A stretch of 64,000 nt of DNA from an uncultured Planctomycetota bacterium (GTDB lineage Bacteria; Planctomycetota; Planctomycetia; Gemmatales; HRBIN36), in NCBI GenBank assembly GCA_937944855.1, contig CALFAY010000038.1:104694-168693 (forward strand), written 5' to 3'. The position numbers were made by a program, and so were the translations under genes. The notes below the pieces were generated by a model. That model saw nothing but the letters and a program-made list of their open reading frames with translations. It searched no databases and had not been told where the DNA came from. Numbering within the stretch: position 1 is the first letter of the stretch; each line of letters opens with the position of its first letter. This document shows positions 1 through 8,299 of the stretch, one piece after another.

Positions 1-231
1 GCCTACGCTGCCATGCTAGTGGACACAAGATATGTTGGCGCTCTTCCAGGCCAATGGCACGATGTACACAGTGTTTTCCGCGATCCTCCCAGCGGTATTC
101 CCCATGATGTAACATATGGAATCATCGAGATCTCGAGCATCGACGTGGTTCCGGAACCGGCGACCGTGACTCTTCGCGCGTTCGCCATGGCTGGAGCATT
201 TGGAGTGCAGGCAGCACGACGAAGGTTCTAG
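1..231 (+). CDS. PEP-CTERM sorting-domain protein, 3' end only
   Basis: The frame is open from base 1, so the gene begins outside the window and only the last 76 residues are visible. The C-terminus carries a PEP-CTERM sorting signal: the tripeptide in VVPEPATV, then a weakly hydrophobic stretch, then the basic end ARRRF. Proteins of this kind are exported and processed by an exosortase; exosortase U is encoded at the other end of this window. The hydrophobic segment is short and contains an Arg (TLRAFAMAGAFGV), so the signal is a weak example. The function of the missing N-terminal part cannot be judged. A long inverted repeat just downstream is a likely terminator. Confidence 0.7.
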   Translation, partial: AYAAMLVDTRYVGALPGQWHDVHSVFRDPPSGIPHDVTYGIIEISSIDVVPEPATVTLRAFAMAGAFGVQAARRRF

Positions 232-259
232 CGTTAGTGCTGAAGGCAGTGCATCCGGA

Positions 260-311
260 CCGGCGGGGCAAGCATGCCGTCGCTGTCAGATAGCCGGCTT
301 AGCCCCGCCGG
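260..311 (+). terminator. Inverted repeat after the PEP-CTERM gene, possible terminator
   Basis: CCGGCGGGGC (260-269) and GCCCCGCCGG (302-311) are perfect 10-base inverted arms with 32 bases between them. A shorter hairpin, GCCGGC/GCCGGC, lies at 293-312. There is no U-tract, so intrinsic termination is uncertain. The element sits between a plus-strand gene end (231) and a minus-strand gene end (491), where a bidirectional terminator is expected. The rest of 232-490 shows nothing I can call. Confidence 0.4.
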
Positions 312-490
312 CACGCAAGCTTGTGATGGTCCCTTTCGATTCATAGAACATTCGGCTGCGATCGCCGTCAGCTAAGACGGCTGGCAAGTAAGCAGCCTAT
401 AATGCCACCGCGTAAAGGCACCCCTTTGACCAGGTCCGCGACGGCCAATCCGCCGACACCTCGGCGCCTCTTGATTGACCCGAGAGTGAG

Positions 491-982
491 TCATTGTCCG
501 GGGGGCGTGGTGTACAGGCTTCGGTCGAGCGTTACGAACGCAACCAGGTAGCGGATGCCGCACGGGTCGTCCGAGGCGTACTGGATCAGGTAGGCATTCA
601 CATCTTTCAGTTTGCGGTAGGTGGCCGGCGGATCGGGATGATAGTACACGAAGAATTCCAAGTTCGGGGAAAGCAAGCGGGCACGCAATGCGTCCCAGCG
701 TTGCAGTACTTCGGCAAAGTCGGAACCGAGCGGTTCGCCGCGGAGATCGACGCCGAGGGTGCCTTCGATCCAAAGGGTCGCTCCGCCGTCGAGCAGAGGC
801 TCGCCGCGCCGGCCGGTGCGGGTCAAAAGACCGATCCCGCCGTGGGGATGCGTCTGCACCACCTGGGCGTAGTGGATCAGGCCGCCGAAGATCTCGATCT
901 CCGGCGGGCTGCCGCCGTACACCGCGATCAACCGCCCGTCGCCGGGCACGCCTTGTTCCGCTGGGAAAATCGGCAGCGACAT
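491..982 (-). CDS. Hypothetical protein, last gene of the capsid cassette
   Basis: A 163-residue soluble protein that I do not recognise. It has no signal peptide or membrane segment. A GGAG lies about five bases before the ATG at 982, supporting this start. It is the last of eight minus-strand genes that begin with a phage portal gene at 6509, so a virion or packaging accessory role is possible by position only. The sequence is mixed alpha/beta with no obvious motif; the aromatic run EFFVYYHPDPP stands out. It ends in a convergent gap with the PEP-CTERM gene. Confidence 0.6.
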   Translation of the reverse strand: MSLPIFPAEQGVPGDGRLIAVYGGSPPEIEIFGGLIHYAQVVQTHPHGGIGLLTRTGRRGEPLLDGGATLWIEGTLGVDLRGEPLGSDFAEVLQRWDALRARLLSPNLEFFVYYHPDPPATYRKLKDVNAYLIQYASDDPCGIRYLVAFVTLDRSLYTTPPGQ

Positions 983-1029
983 GGCTTCTCCAGAAATGCT
1001 TTAGCAGGCCGCAGGGCAGTTGCGAAGGC

Positions 1030-1296
1030 TCACAGGTCGGGATCGTCGTAGATGCTCACTTCCCAGGCAGGCAGGGCTGACAGTTGCTGCGTGTAGAGCC
1101 GGCGAGCTTCCAGAAGCCAGCGTAGATAGCCAGCCCGATCCACGCTGCGGTCGCCGATGCGATAGCTGATGCCGGCGTTCTTGTCTTCGTTGAGCAGGTT
1201 GTAGATCGCCAAGTCGATCTTCTCCAGGATGGCGAGCAACTGGGCCGCCGTGCGCGGTTGGCCGGTGATGCCGTCGAAGCTCGTGATGTCGGGCAT
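1030..1296 (-). CDS. Small phage-cassette protein
   Basis: An 88-residue protein beginning MPDITSFDG. The ORF track starts upstream at 1374, but the ATG at 1296 has a GGAG at a good distance and a plausible N-terminus, so I use it. It is acidic with a central helical stretch (LLAILEKIDLAIYNLL) and a second helix (YLRWLLEARRLY). Its place between the holin-like gene and a hypothetical gene, downstream of the major capsid gene, would suit a head-tail connector or adaptor, but the sequence gives no specific motif. The role is inferred from context only. Confidence 0.6.
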   Translation of the reverse strand: MPDITSFDGITGQPRTAAQLLAILEKIDLAIYNLLNEDKNAGISYRIGDRSVDRAGYLRWLLEARRLYTQQLSALPAWEVSIYDDPDL

Positions 1297-1412
1297 GACA
1301 TGCTCCGTGATCGGACCAAGCAAACAACTTTGGAAACGAGCACAGGGGCCGGGCCGAGTGCCGCGGCAGCGCACGCCCCGACCCCGGCCCCGAGCGTGCT
1401 ACGGTTTACATT

Positions 1413-1706
1413 TCAACGGTCAAAGAGGCGATAAGCAGCGGGATCGAACTGGGGTCCCGGACGGCAGTTGGTGCCGAATGGACAACCGCCGTTGCCGTTG
1501 CTGTTTTTGGCGCTGGTGGCCAGGCCGTGCCGCAGGCTCATCGCAATCAGGCAGCCGAACACTTCGTGCATCACCCGTTCCCAGTCCACCGGCGTGCCGT
1601 GAAGCGAGTCGCTGGCGGTGCGAGCCAGCACGGCGGTGATGCAAGTCAGGGCGAGCAGATAGGTCTTGCGGCCCTGCAGCAGGTTCCACAGTCGGGACAG
1701 ATTCAT
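1413..1706 (-). CDS. Small membrane protein, holin-like
   Basis: A 97-residue protein starting MNLSRLWNLLQGRKTYLLA. The ATG at 1706 follows AGGAG by six bases; the longer ORF to 1937 runs into the capsid gene and is rejected. A hydrophobic segment spans about residues 16-31, with a second, weaker one at about 45-60. The N-terminal GRKTYLLA pattern resembles small membrane proteins encoded in phage lysis and morphogenesis modules. The C-terminus is polar with two cysteines (GGCPFGTNC). Holin-like is a tentative label; a membrane anchor for the cassette is an equal alternative. Confidence 0.55.
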   Translation of the reverse strand: MNLSRLWNLLQGRKTYLLALTCITAVLARTASDSLHGTPVDWERVMHEVFGCLIAMSLRHGLATSAKNSNGNGGCPFGTNCRPGPQFDPAAYRLFDR

Positions 1707-1758
1707 GGGCGTCTCCTGAAGCACGAGCAGGGAAAAACCTACGCATCCGGGGGAACGA

Positions 1759-2973
1759 TCAGGCCCCGTCCACCTTGACCACCCAGCGTTCATCGAGAGC
1801 GTTGATGCCGCCGTAGTAGCGGACCTTGTAGCGGGCCACGATGTCGCGTTCGAAGTCGGCGTCGCTGCCGCGGCCCTGACGGAAGACCTGGACCGGCCAG
1901 ATTTCCTTCCAGATGAATTGACGGCGGAAGTCGCCAAGATACCAGTCGTCCGTGTTGACGGCGTCGAGGAAAGGCGAAGCGAGCACGGTGTACGCGCCGC
2001 CGAACGGATTGCGAAACTCGGTACGCTGGGTGCCGTCGCCGCTCAGGGTCAGGATCGTGGTCGCGGAAACGATCCGCAGGGCGGTCAGCTCCTTGCTCTT
2101 GGGAACGAGAAGAATTCGAGGCATCCAGACAATCGGCTCGCCGGCTTCGGGACCGTGGCGATCGTCGCGGACTTGGGTGGCATGGTAGCGAAGCACGAAG
2201 TCGATGCTGGTCCAGTCCTCCAGGGTCAAAGCGGCATTGAACGGCGAACCGGAGACCGTGTTGCCGACGCCGATGTAATTGCGGTTGGCTCCATCCGTCG
2301 GATACAACGGTTCGAGGACGCCGCCAGGCCGATACACGCCCCGGACGTTGGCCTCGTAATCAGCATCGACGACGCCGCGAACGATGGTCTTTTCCCGTTC
2401 CAGCCGGGTCGCTTCGCCGATCCGGGCCGCACGCCGCAGCAGTTCGTTGGTCTGGTCGAAATGCACGGCCTCCTCGGTGATGGAGAGAATGCGGCCCTTC
2501 TTGGCTTCCACGGTGGTCACGAACTTGTCGCCGAAGCTGGCCTCCTCATACGGTTCGCCCTCGGCCACTTCCTTCGGCCCCTGGAGGGCGGTGAAGCCGG
2601 CGATGCGCTCGTTCTTGACGGAGGACCGCTCGACCGTGACCAACTGGTCGCCAATGAGGCCGTCGGTCTGGTTGTAGGCGTCGATCACTTTGCGGGCGAT
2701 GAGCGCGCCGGTGACGGTCTGGAACAGGTTGGTGCCCAGGTCCGCTTCGCTGTGCAGATGGGCCAGTTGTCCGAGGTCGGCGATGTAGGTGCGCTGGCGA
2801 GCGGCATAGGAAGGCAGGGTCAGATGCGTGGGGCCGACGCAGGCTTCCCACAACTGCCGCAAGCTGAAGTCGTCCGGCTTCAACTCGCCGTCCTGAAGCA
2901 GACTGACCAGGGTTTCGTAAAACCCCCGCGGTCCCAGAGACTCGCGCAGACGCCGAAGGTCGGTCGGAATCAT
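1759..2973 (-). CDS. Phage major capsid protein
   Basis: A 404-residue protein that would form the capsid shell. The start chosen is ATG 2973, six bases after GAGGAG; the track start at 2976 is a TTG. The sequence fits the Mu gpT-like/HK97-type capsid pattern: an N-terminal helical arm (about 1-90), a central region with ALIARKVIDAYNQ and TALQGPKEVAEGEPYEE, and a long beta-rich C-terminal half ending VARYKVRYYGGINALD. It lies directly after a prohead protease gene and downstream of a portal gene, the usual head-gene order. Identification rests on pattern and synteny. The frame is intact, so the protein may still be made. Confidence 0.75.
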   Translation of the reverse strand: MIPTDLRRLRESLGPRGFYETLVSLLQDGELKPDDFSLRQLWEACVGPTHLTLPSYAARQRTYIADLGQLAHLHSEADLGTNLFQTVTGALIARKVIDAYNQTDGLIGDQLVTVERSSVKNERIAGFTALQGPKEVAEGEPYEEASFGDKFVTTVEAKKGRILSITEEAVHFDQTNELLRRAARIGEATRLEREKTIVRGVVDADYEANVRGVYRPGGVLEPLYPTDGANRNYIGVGNTVSGSPFNAALTLEDWTSIDFVLRYHATQVRDDRHGPEAGEPIVWMPRILLVPKSKELTALRIVSATTILTLSGDGTQRTEFRNPFGGAYTVLASPFLDAVNTDDWYLGDFRRQFIWKEIWPVQVFRQGRGSDADFERDIVARYKVRYYGGINALDERWVVKVDGA

Positions 2974-3039
2974 CAACTTCTCCTCTCAGGAAATCGAACA
3001 GCCACTTGCAGTGACAGGGATTTGACACACTTGAGGGAC

Positions 3040-3825
3040 CTACTCCCGTCCGCGCACGGCGGCGATGAACGCCTTGCGGAAAGCGGTGGGACCGAGGAAA
3101 CCGGCGGCGGAGCGTTCTCGAGACACGGGCACATCCGCCGTCCTCTCCCGAATCAGGTTTTCCAGCAGGCCGATGAGGCGGCGCAGCTCGACGAGGACGA
3201 GCGGCGTCTCGAGCTCGCCGGCGGATTCGCGCTCCTGGCGCCAGGTTGCCCGGGAAATGCCTCCGTCCACGCACAGCATCTGGGATTCGCTGAAGGAACG
3301 GGTCGTGGCCGGGAAGGCGACGATGTCCACGGACAGGACCTGTTCAATCGCCTCGATCTCCTCGCCGTGGCGTCGGCGGCGTGCCAGCACGACGTGGGAC
3401 ATGCCGATGTCGGTCGGCCCGGCGGAGATCAGATCGAGCAGCCAGTCGGCGTTCGGCCCAGCCAGGTGCAGATCGCCGCGGATACGGCCGTTGTCGAACC
3501 GGGGATTGCGGACTTGCCCGGCGTAATCCCGGACGGAGCGGGTCGGCCAAGTCGGGGGAGGCAAGCTCCGGCTGGAAAAAGACTGGGGGCTTTGTCCGTG
3601 GTCCACGAAGACCGGCCGGCCTTCATACAACGGCACCGCCTGCTGCATGGCCTCAAGCGTGTAGCGGTAGCCGTTGCGGCTGTGCGGCCCAAGCAAAGCG
3701 ACGTTGAGGACGAGAGCTTCGGAACGGTCCACGCTCGCCTCGGCCAGCCAATCTGCCGTCCACAGGCGCTGGGTTTCCGTAATCCAGAGATCAGCAAAGT
3801 CGGTCGAATCCAGTTTCTCAGGCAT
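3040..3825 (-). CDS. Prohead protease-like protein
   Basis: A 261-residue protein matching phage prohead (capsid maturation) proteases. The segment GYRYTLEAMQQAVPLYEGRP is followed by VFVDH, whose His is the likely catalytic base. Further on, TDIGMSHVV holds the likely nucleophilic Ser, and VLSVDIVAFPAT is the typical strand after it. In the family this serine protease cleaves the scaffold and capsid precursors during head assembly. ATG 3825 follows GGGAGGA and is preferred over the track start at 3888. It lies between the metallopeptidase and major capsid genes. The C-terminal 70 residues (GELETPLVLVELRRLIGLLENLI) look helical and might act as a scaffold. Confidence 0.75.
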   Translation of the reverse strand: MPEKLDSTDFADLWITETQRLWTADWLAEASVDRSEALVLNVALLGPHSRNGYRYTLEAMQQAVPLYEGRPVFVDHGQSPQSFSSRSLPPPTWPTRSVRDYAGQVRNPRFDNGRIRGDLHLAGPNADWLLDLISAGPTDIGMSHVVLARRRRHGEEIEAIEQVLSVDIVAFPATTRSFSESQMLCVDGGISRATWRQERESAGELETPLVLVELRRLIGLLENLIRERTADVPVSRERSAAGFLGPTAFRKAFIAAVRGRE

Positions 3826-3912
3826 AGGCAATCCTCCCAGGTGGGAATCAAAAGGCGAACCAGGACGCAATGAGTGTGACGGCCCCATGACAAACGTCCC
3901 GCGTGGAGTGTG

Positions 3913-4686
3913 TCACGGGTTCTCGGAACGGAAAGCCGACCACCAGGCGGCGTCGAGCGCCTCGTAATCCGCATAGCCGAAGACCTGCTTCAGGGCGGCT
4001 TCCTGGCCCAGGTTGAACGACGCTTCCAGGAAACGCAGCAAGGCCGCCTCGCCATGCCGCTTCACAAGGAAATCGGTAAGGCTGTAGCTCTGAGCGTAGA
4101 ACAGCAGGACTTCGCGGGGATACTCGCGTATGAGCATCAGCTGGCGGACCGAGAAGCGACGGGAAGCGGAGCGGAGAGGCTCCAGGAGTCTGTGCTGCTC
4201 GTCGGGAAGTTCCTGACAGACGGCCAGACCCTCGTCGAGCCAACGCGGGATGTATCGGCCGGGATACCGCAAGTGCAAAACGGCATGGCAGACCTCGTGG
4301 CGGACCGTGCTTTCCAGATGCAGATCGCCGGCCCAGAGGGTGATGGTGACGCTGCCATCGCCGCCAAACGTGGTGGCGTAGAAGCCCGGATGATGGCGAT
4401 GCACGACGACATGCACCGGCCGAGGCCACGGCGGCACGGCGTTCGGGTGATCTGCGGGAGCGGAGTTCCACCGCCGCAGCAATTCTGAACGCATCGCCTC
4501 GCACCAGGCCAGGACTCGTTCTGCCGTCGCGGAGTCGGGGGCTTCGACGAGGAAGTTGACAGAGCGGACTGCGGCGGGAGGAGCCGCCCGCACGGTAACC
4601 GGCGTGCGGGTCTGATGGATGACGCAGCCGGGGGGCGGATTCTCGAGAGGCGTCTGTATCAGCAGGGCGACAAGCAGGGCGAACAT
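3913..4686 (-). CDS. Secreted HExxH metallopeptidase (peptidase MA-like)
   Basis: A 257-residue protein with a short hydrophobic N-terminus (MFALLVALLIQ) that could be a signal peptide. The zinc-site motif HEVCHAVLHL at about residue 130 is followed by RYIPRWLDEGLAV, which supplies the downstream Glu typical of MA-clan (gluzincin) peptidases with the W(L/I)xEG pattern. The family hydrolyses peptide bonds with a single zinc. Its position is odd, because it lies inside the phage head cassette between the portal-side small gene and the prohead protease. It may be a cell-wall or envelope peptidase captured by the element. The start has GGAG nine bases upstream. Confidence 0.7.
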   Translation of the reverse strand: MFALLVALLIQTPLENPPPGCVIHQTRTPVTVRAAPPAAVRSVNFLVEAPDSATAERVLAWCEAMRSELLRRWNSAPADHPNAVPPWPRPVHVVVHRHHPGFYATTFGGDGSVTITLWAGDLHLESTVRHEVCHAVLHLRYPGRYIPRWLDEGLAVCQELPDEQHRLLEPLRSASRRFSVRQLMLIREYPREVLLFYAQSYSLTDFLVKRHGEAALLRFLEASFNLGQEAALKQVFGYADYEALDAAWWSAFRSENP

Positions 4687-4734
4687 GGGCGCGTTCTCCA
4701 GGCCAGGGGCGAAGCAAATCTCGACGAACGGGGA

Positions 4735-5043
4735 TCACTCGTCTTCCGGCAGCGGTTTGCGCAGGATGCGATAGCCGCCACCGGCGGGATAGCGATCAGG
4801 CCAAAAGTGGAACTTCACTGGGGCGCGTCCGCGGCGGAGGCGGAGGCCGATGGCGTCGGGCAGGTCGTCGAGCAGGACGTGCCAGGACCGGACCAGAGCA
4901 TCGTAGGCTGCGCGTCGGTCGTCCGCGGCCTCACCATCGCTTGCCGGGGACAGTTCAGCGAATGGATCTGGACGTGTGCCGAAACTTGCTCTCTTCCGGA
5001 TTCTGCTTTCGTAAATGCAGACCAACGTCTTTTGGGCGATCAT
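4735..5043 (-). CDS. Small cassette protein, translationally coupled to the portal gene
   Basis: A 102-residue soluble, charged protein that I do not recognise. Its ATG overlaps the portal stop codon (ATGA at 5040-5043), so translation is probably coupled, and GGAG of its ribosome site lies inside the portal gene. The central part (DDRRAAYDALVRSWHVLLDDLPDAIGLRLRRGR) is helical. In tailed phages a small gene next to the portal often encodes a head-tail joining or completion protein, but nothing in the sequence proves that here. Confidence 0.6.
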   Translation of the reverse strand: MIAQKTLVCIYESRIRKRASFGTRPDPFAELSPASDGEAADDRRAAYDALVRSWHVLLDDLPDAIGLRLRRGRAPVKFHFWPDRYPAGGGYRILRKPLPEDE

Positions 5044-6509
5044 GGCTTCTTCTCCTGTTCCCGTTCCCGCCGCATCTGGCCCGGATCGACACGATCTCGG
5101 CGGGCAAGTTCCTGAAGGCTGATGGCTCCCCGGTCGAAATAGACAGCATCGGCGAGGGCGTCGGCGTAGCGGTCGCGGACGGCCAGAGGCGGCGGCGTGA
5201 TGCGGAGTTGCAGGCGGTCGGTTTCGTCGGCCCTCAGCAGTCCGAGCCGGACCGCCTCGGCCATCGCCATGCCGAACAGCTTCTGCCAGTGGCCGATGAA
5301 GTAGCTCTGCCAGGCGGCGAAGCGGCGCACGGCCGGTCCCTCGGCGACCAGGGTGCTGGCGTAGTTGCCGTTGGAGGCATCGGCGGAAAGCATGAACTCC
5401 GGAAGGCCGGAACCGGCGGCGATGGACAACAGGATCGTGCGGCCAAGAAGGGAAGCATCGCTGAAGTGAGTGTTGGGCGAAAGAAATTCCAGATCGTAGC
5501 CCTGCACATCGATGATGCTGCCCGGTTCGATCCGCAGCTGCCGCGGTCGCGGGCCGGAGGACGCCGACGTGGCCGCCGCGTCCGCGAAGTCAGCGACTCC
5601 TGCCGGATAATGGTCGCGGTGCTTGCGTACCAGGCAGATCGAACTGACCGCCTTACGGTGGATCAATTCCACGTCCAGCCAGCCCTGGAAGCGCTTCAGG
5701 GCTTCCAGGACTGGCAAAAGTAGCGTGACTCCGCGCTTGACGTTGGCATCGACGCCGATCTTGGCGTGAAGGATCAATCCGGCCTCGACCCGCTCCAGGC
5801 CGGGAGGTTCCCCGTCGGAGCAGGCCGAGGCGTCGCCTGTGGCAATCCAATAGGCGACGGGCACCTCGACGTTTTCAGGAAGCGTCTCGATGCCGCCGGT
5901 CGGGAGGCCGGTGCGGGGGTCGGGAACGACCTGTTCTGGGTCCACGAAATGCAGGCGCGGAGGCCATTGGGGCTGGCGGAACAGACGCAGGAAGCATTCG
6001 CCGTCCCGCCACGTCCGCAGGCAGAATTCCCAGTCCTTGCGATTGCCCGCATGCCAGTCGTTGCGTTCCAAGAAGATTTGCCACAGGTCGTCGGCACGGG
6101 CGCGGAGAGCAGCATCGCCTTCGCTTTGTTTTTCGGAATCTGCCGGTTCGCGGCGGATCTGGACTTCGTGCCGCATTCCGATGCCGATCACATAGTCGCG
6201 GTGCAGCTGAAGGATGTTGCGAGCATAGGGGTTGTGGTCGGCGAGGTCGCGGGCCTTGGCCCGAAGCATGTCAGCGTCCCAGCGGCACTCGGATTTGCCG
6301 TCGAACCACGCCGGTCGCCAGTCGTTGGCGTCGGGGTCCTCCTCAACTGGGGTTCCCGATTCGCTTTGCCACTGGGGCGGTCGCCTGCTTTGCGGGTCAG
6401 TCTCCACCGCCTGCTGCAACAGAAGCGTCGCCGCTTCGTAACGCAGCCGTTCCCAGCGTTTGCGGGCCAGCCAGGCCTTGAACGGTTCCCACAACCAATC
6501 GGCGCCCAT
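5040..6509 (-). CDS. Phage portal protein (lambda-type)
   Basis: A 489-residue protein resembling lambda-type portal proteins, which form the dodecameric DNA entry ring of the head. Visible marks include the N-terminal RAKARDLADHNPYARNILQLH, the central PRLHFVDPEQVVPDP, and the late segment LSADASNGNYASTLVAEGP, typical of portals. The start used is ATG 6509, after GAGGAA; the track start at 6584 adds 25 residues with no support. It is the first gene of the minus-strand cassette. No terminase gene lies upstream: the next feature is a divergent housekeeping epimerase gene. The frame is intact. Confidence 0.8.
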   Translation of the reverse strand: MGADWLWEPFKAWLARKRWERLRYEAATLLLQQAVETDPQSRRPPQWQSESGTPVEEDPDANDWRPAWFDGKSECRWDADMLRAKARDLADHNPYARNILQLHRDYVIGIGMRHEVQIRREPADSEKQSEGDAALRARADDLWQIFLERNDWHAGNRKDWEFCLRTWRDGECFLRLFRQPQWPPRLHFVDPEQVVPDPRTGLPTGGIETLPENVEVPVAYWIATGDASACSDGEPPGLERVEAGLILHAKIGVDANVKRGVTLLLPVLEALKRFQGWLDVELIHRKAVSSICLVRKHRDHYPAGVADFADAAATSASSGPRPRQLRIEPGSIIDVQGYDLEFLSPNTHFSDASLLGRTILLSIAAGSGLPEFMLSADASNGNYASTLVAEGPAVRRFAAWQSYFIGHWQKLFGMAMAEAVRLGLLRADETDRLQLRITPPPLAVRDRYADALADAVYFDRGAISLQELARRDRVDPGQMRREREQEKKP

Positions 6510-6717
6510 GAGCCGTTCCTCGTCTGAAAGACCAACGGGGCAGGACGGACAGGCAGGGCGGTGCGTCGCGCTTCGGCCGTCCAACCATCTCCCTGCTACT
6601 TAACATGCGTACACTAGAAGGCGGAAGGTCAGTCGCGCCGATTTTTTGCCGAGCCGGACCAGAGCGTGTCTAAAATGGCAAGCGAGAACAGACAATCTAC
6701 CGTGCAGGGGGAAAACC

Positions 6718-7641
6718 ATGCGCGTTTTCGTGGCAGGAGGAACGGGCCAGATCGGCTCGCGTTTGATCGAAGCGTTGCGGAAGCGTGGGGACGAGGTGAT
6801 CGTCCTGAGCCGCAATGTCGCCAAGGCCCGCCAACGCCTGGGAGATGGCCCGCAGTACGTCGAGGGCGATCCTATGCAGGCGGGCGCGTGGATGGACCGG
6901 GTCGCCGGCTGTCAGGGGGTTGTCAATCTGGTCGGGGAAGGGATTTTCGCCAGACGCTGGAACGACAAATTCAAAAAAGTCTTGCGGGACAGCCGCATCG
7001 TCAGCACGAACCATATCGTGGCCGCCATCCGCAAGGCGGAGCCGAAACCGGCCGTGCTCGTCCAGGGCAGCGCCGTCGGCTACTACGGATTCCGGGATGA
7101 CGACACCGAACTGACCGAGGACAGCCCGGCGGCGAACGACTTCATGGCCCGCCTGTGCGTGGACTGGGAAGCGGCGGCTCGGCCGGTCGAGGAGGTCGGC
7201 GTGCGGCTAGTCCTGCTGCGGACCGGCGTGGTGCTCGACCCGCGCGGCGGGGCCTTGCCCAAACTTCTGACACCCTTCAAGATGTACCTTTTCGGCGGGC
7301 CGGTCGGGTCCGGTCGTCAGTGGGTGCCGTGGATTCACTGGGCGGATGAAGTCGGTTTGATCCTGTGGACCTTGGACAATCCCCAGGTACGCGGACCGCT
7401 CAACGCCGTCGCTCCGCAGCCGGCGACAAACAAGCAGATGATGCAAGCGGTGGGCGCGGCCATGAATCGTCCCAGTTTCTGGCCCACCCCCGGCTTCCTG
7501 CTCCGCCTCGGTCTGGGAGAGGTTGCCGATGTCGTGGTCCGGGGACAAAAAGTCATTCCGCGCAAGGCCCTCGACCTCGGCTACCGATTCCAGTTCCCGG
7601 AAATCGGGGCCGCGTTACGCGATTTGCTGAGCCGGTCTTGA
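6718..7641 (+). CDS. TIGR01777-type NAD-dependent epimerase
   Basis: A 307-residue protein of the extended SDR (sugar-epimerase-like) family known as TIGR01777/YfcH. The N-terminal Rossmann motif VAGGTGQIGSRL binds the dinucleotide. The family marks GSAVGYYG and WVPWIHWADEVG are clear, and a C-terminal DUF1731-like region (QKVIPRKALDLGYRFQFPEI) completes the usual architecture at the usual length. The biochemical substrate is unknown for the family. The start follows GGGGGAAAACC, and a TAAAAT at 6671-6676 could be its -10 box. It is transcribed away from the phage cassette. Confidence 0.9.
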   Translation: MRVFVAGGTGQIGSRLIEALRKRGDEVIVLSRNVAKARQRLGDGPQYVEGDPMQAGAWMDRVAGCQGVVNLVGEGIFARRWNDKFKKVLRDSRIVSTNHIVAAIRKAEPKPAVLVQGSAVGYYGFRDDDTELTEDSPAANDFMARLCVDWEAAARPVEEVGVRLVLLRTGVVLDPRGGALPKLLTPFKMYLFGGPVGSGRQWVPWIHWADEVGLILWTLDNPQVRGPLNAVAPQPATNKQMMQAVGAAMNRPSFWPTPGFLLRLGLGEVADVVVRGQKVIPRKALDLGYRFQFPEIGAALRDLLSRS

Positions 7642-7723
7642 TACGTCACTTCGCTCTTTTCTGCCCCGCGGGCGGCCGCCCGGACCTTCCCCTCTTCATG
7701 GCTTTTGGACGAGGAGGTTGACC

Positions 7724-8200
7724 GTGGGCGTCCTTAGCGAATTCAAGACCTTCATTCAACGCGGCAATGTGATCGACATGGCCGTTGGCATCATCATGGG
7801 AACGGCCTTCACCAAGATCGTCCATTCCCTGGTCAACGACGTGCTTATGCCGCCCCTGGGTTTTGTTCTGGCCGGCATTCATGTCAGCGACCTGGGGCTG
7901 CCGCTGAGCTACGGCGATCAGGTGGTGAATGTCAATTACGGCAAGTTTTTGCAGACGGTAGTGGACTTCCTGATCGTGGCACTTTGTGTTTTTGTCCTGG
8001 TAAAAACGGTCAACGCCCTGAAAGGCCCATGGCCTTTGCCGATTCCCTTGCCCTGGGTCGGCACCTCAGCAGCGGCCGCGGCCCCGCCTGCCCCTCCGAC
8101 CGCCCCGCCAACCCCGCCGAGTTCCGCCGAAGAGCGGCCCGAGATCCGCCTGTTGACCGAAATTCGCGACGCCCTTCAAGGCCGACAAGCAAGTTCATGA
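7724..8200 (+). CDS. mscL: Large-conductance mechanosensitive channel MscL
   Basis: A 158-residue inner-membrane channel that opens under membrane tension to release solutes on osmotic downshock. The N-terminal amphipathic helix and TM1 (FKTFIQRGNVIDMAVGIIMGTAF) match MscL closely, as do KIVHSLVNDVLMPP and TM2 (FLQTVVDFLIVALCVFVLVK). After TM2 there is an unusual Ala/Pro-rich linker (AAAAAPPAPPTAPPTPP) before the C-terminal helix (RLLTEIRDAL). The GTG at 7724 is chosen because GAGGAGG lies six bases upstream; the track start (TTG 7718) abuts that site. It probably has its own transcript. Confidence 0.95.
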   Translation: MGVLSEFKTFIQRGNVIDMAVGIIMGTAFTKIVHSLVNDVLMPPLGFVLAGIHVSDLGLPLSYGDQVVNVNYGKFLQTVVDFLIVALCVFVLVKTVNALKGPWPLPIPLPWVGTSAAAAAPPAPPTAPPTPPSSAEERPEIRLLTEIRDALQGRQASS

Positions 8201-8299
8201 TGCTCTCATGAATTTGCTGTTATACTTGTGACGCCTGAGGATAGCCGGTCTTCCCGACCGTCTGATGGACGGAGAAGGTGGCCGACAGGGGGGCGGTTG

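Noticed and set aside
398-403. TATAAT on the plus strand
   Set aside because: No plus-strand gene follows; it lies in a convergent gap, so it is probably chance.
1918-3873. 651-residue plus-strand ORF
   Set aside because: It is antisense to the capsid and prohead protease genes, which have clear motifs and ribosome sites. The translation has no family features.
491-6509. Complete prophage
   Set aside because: No integrase, terminase, tail or replication genes and no flanking attachment repeats were visible, so I call it a capsid cassette only.
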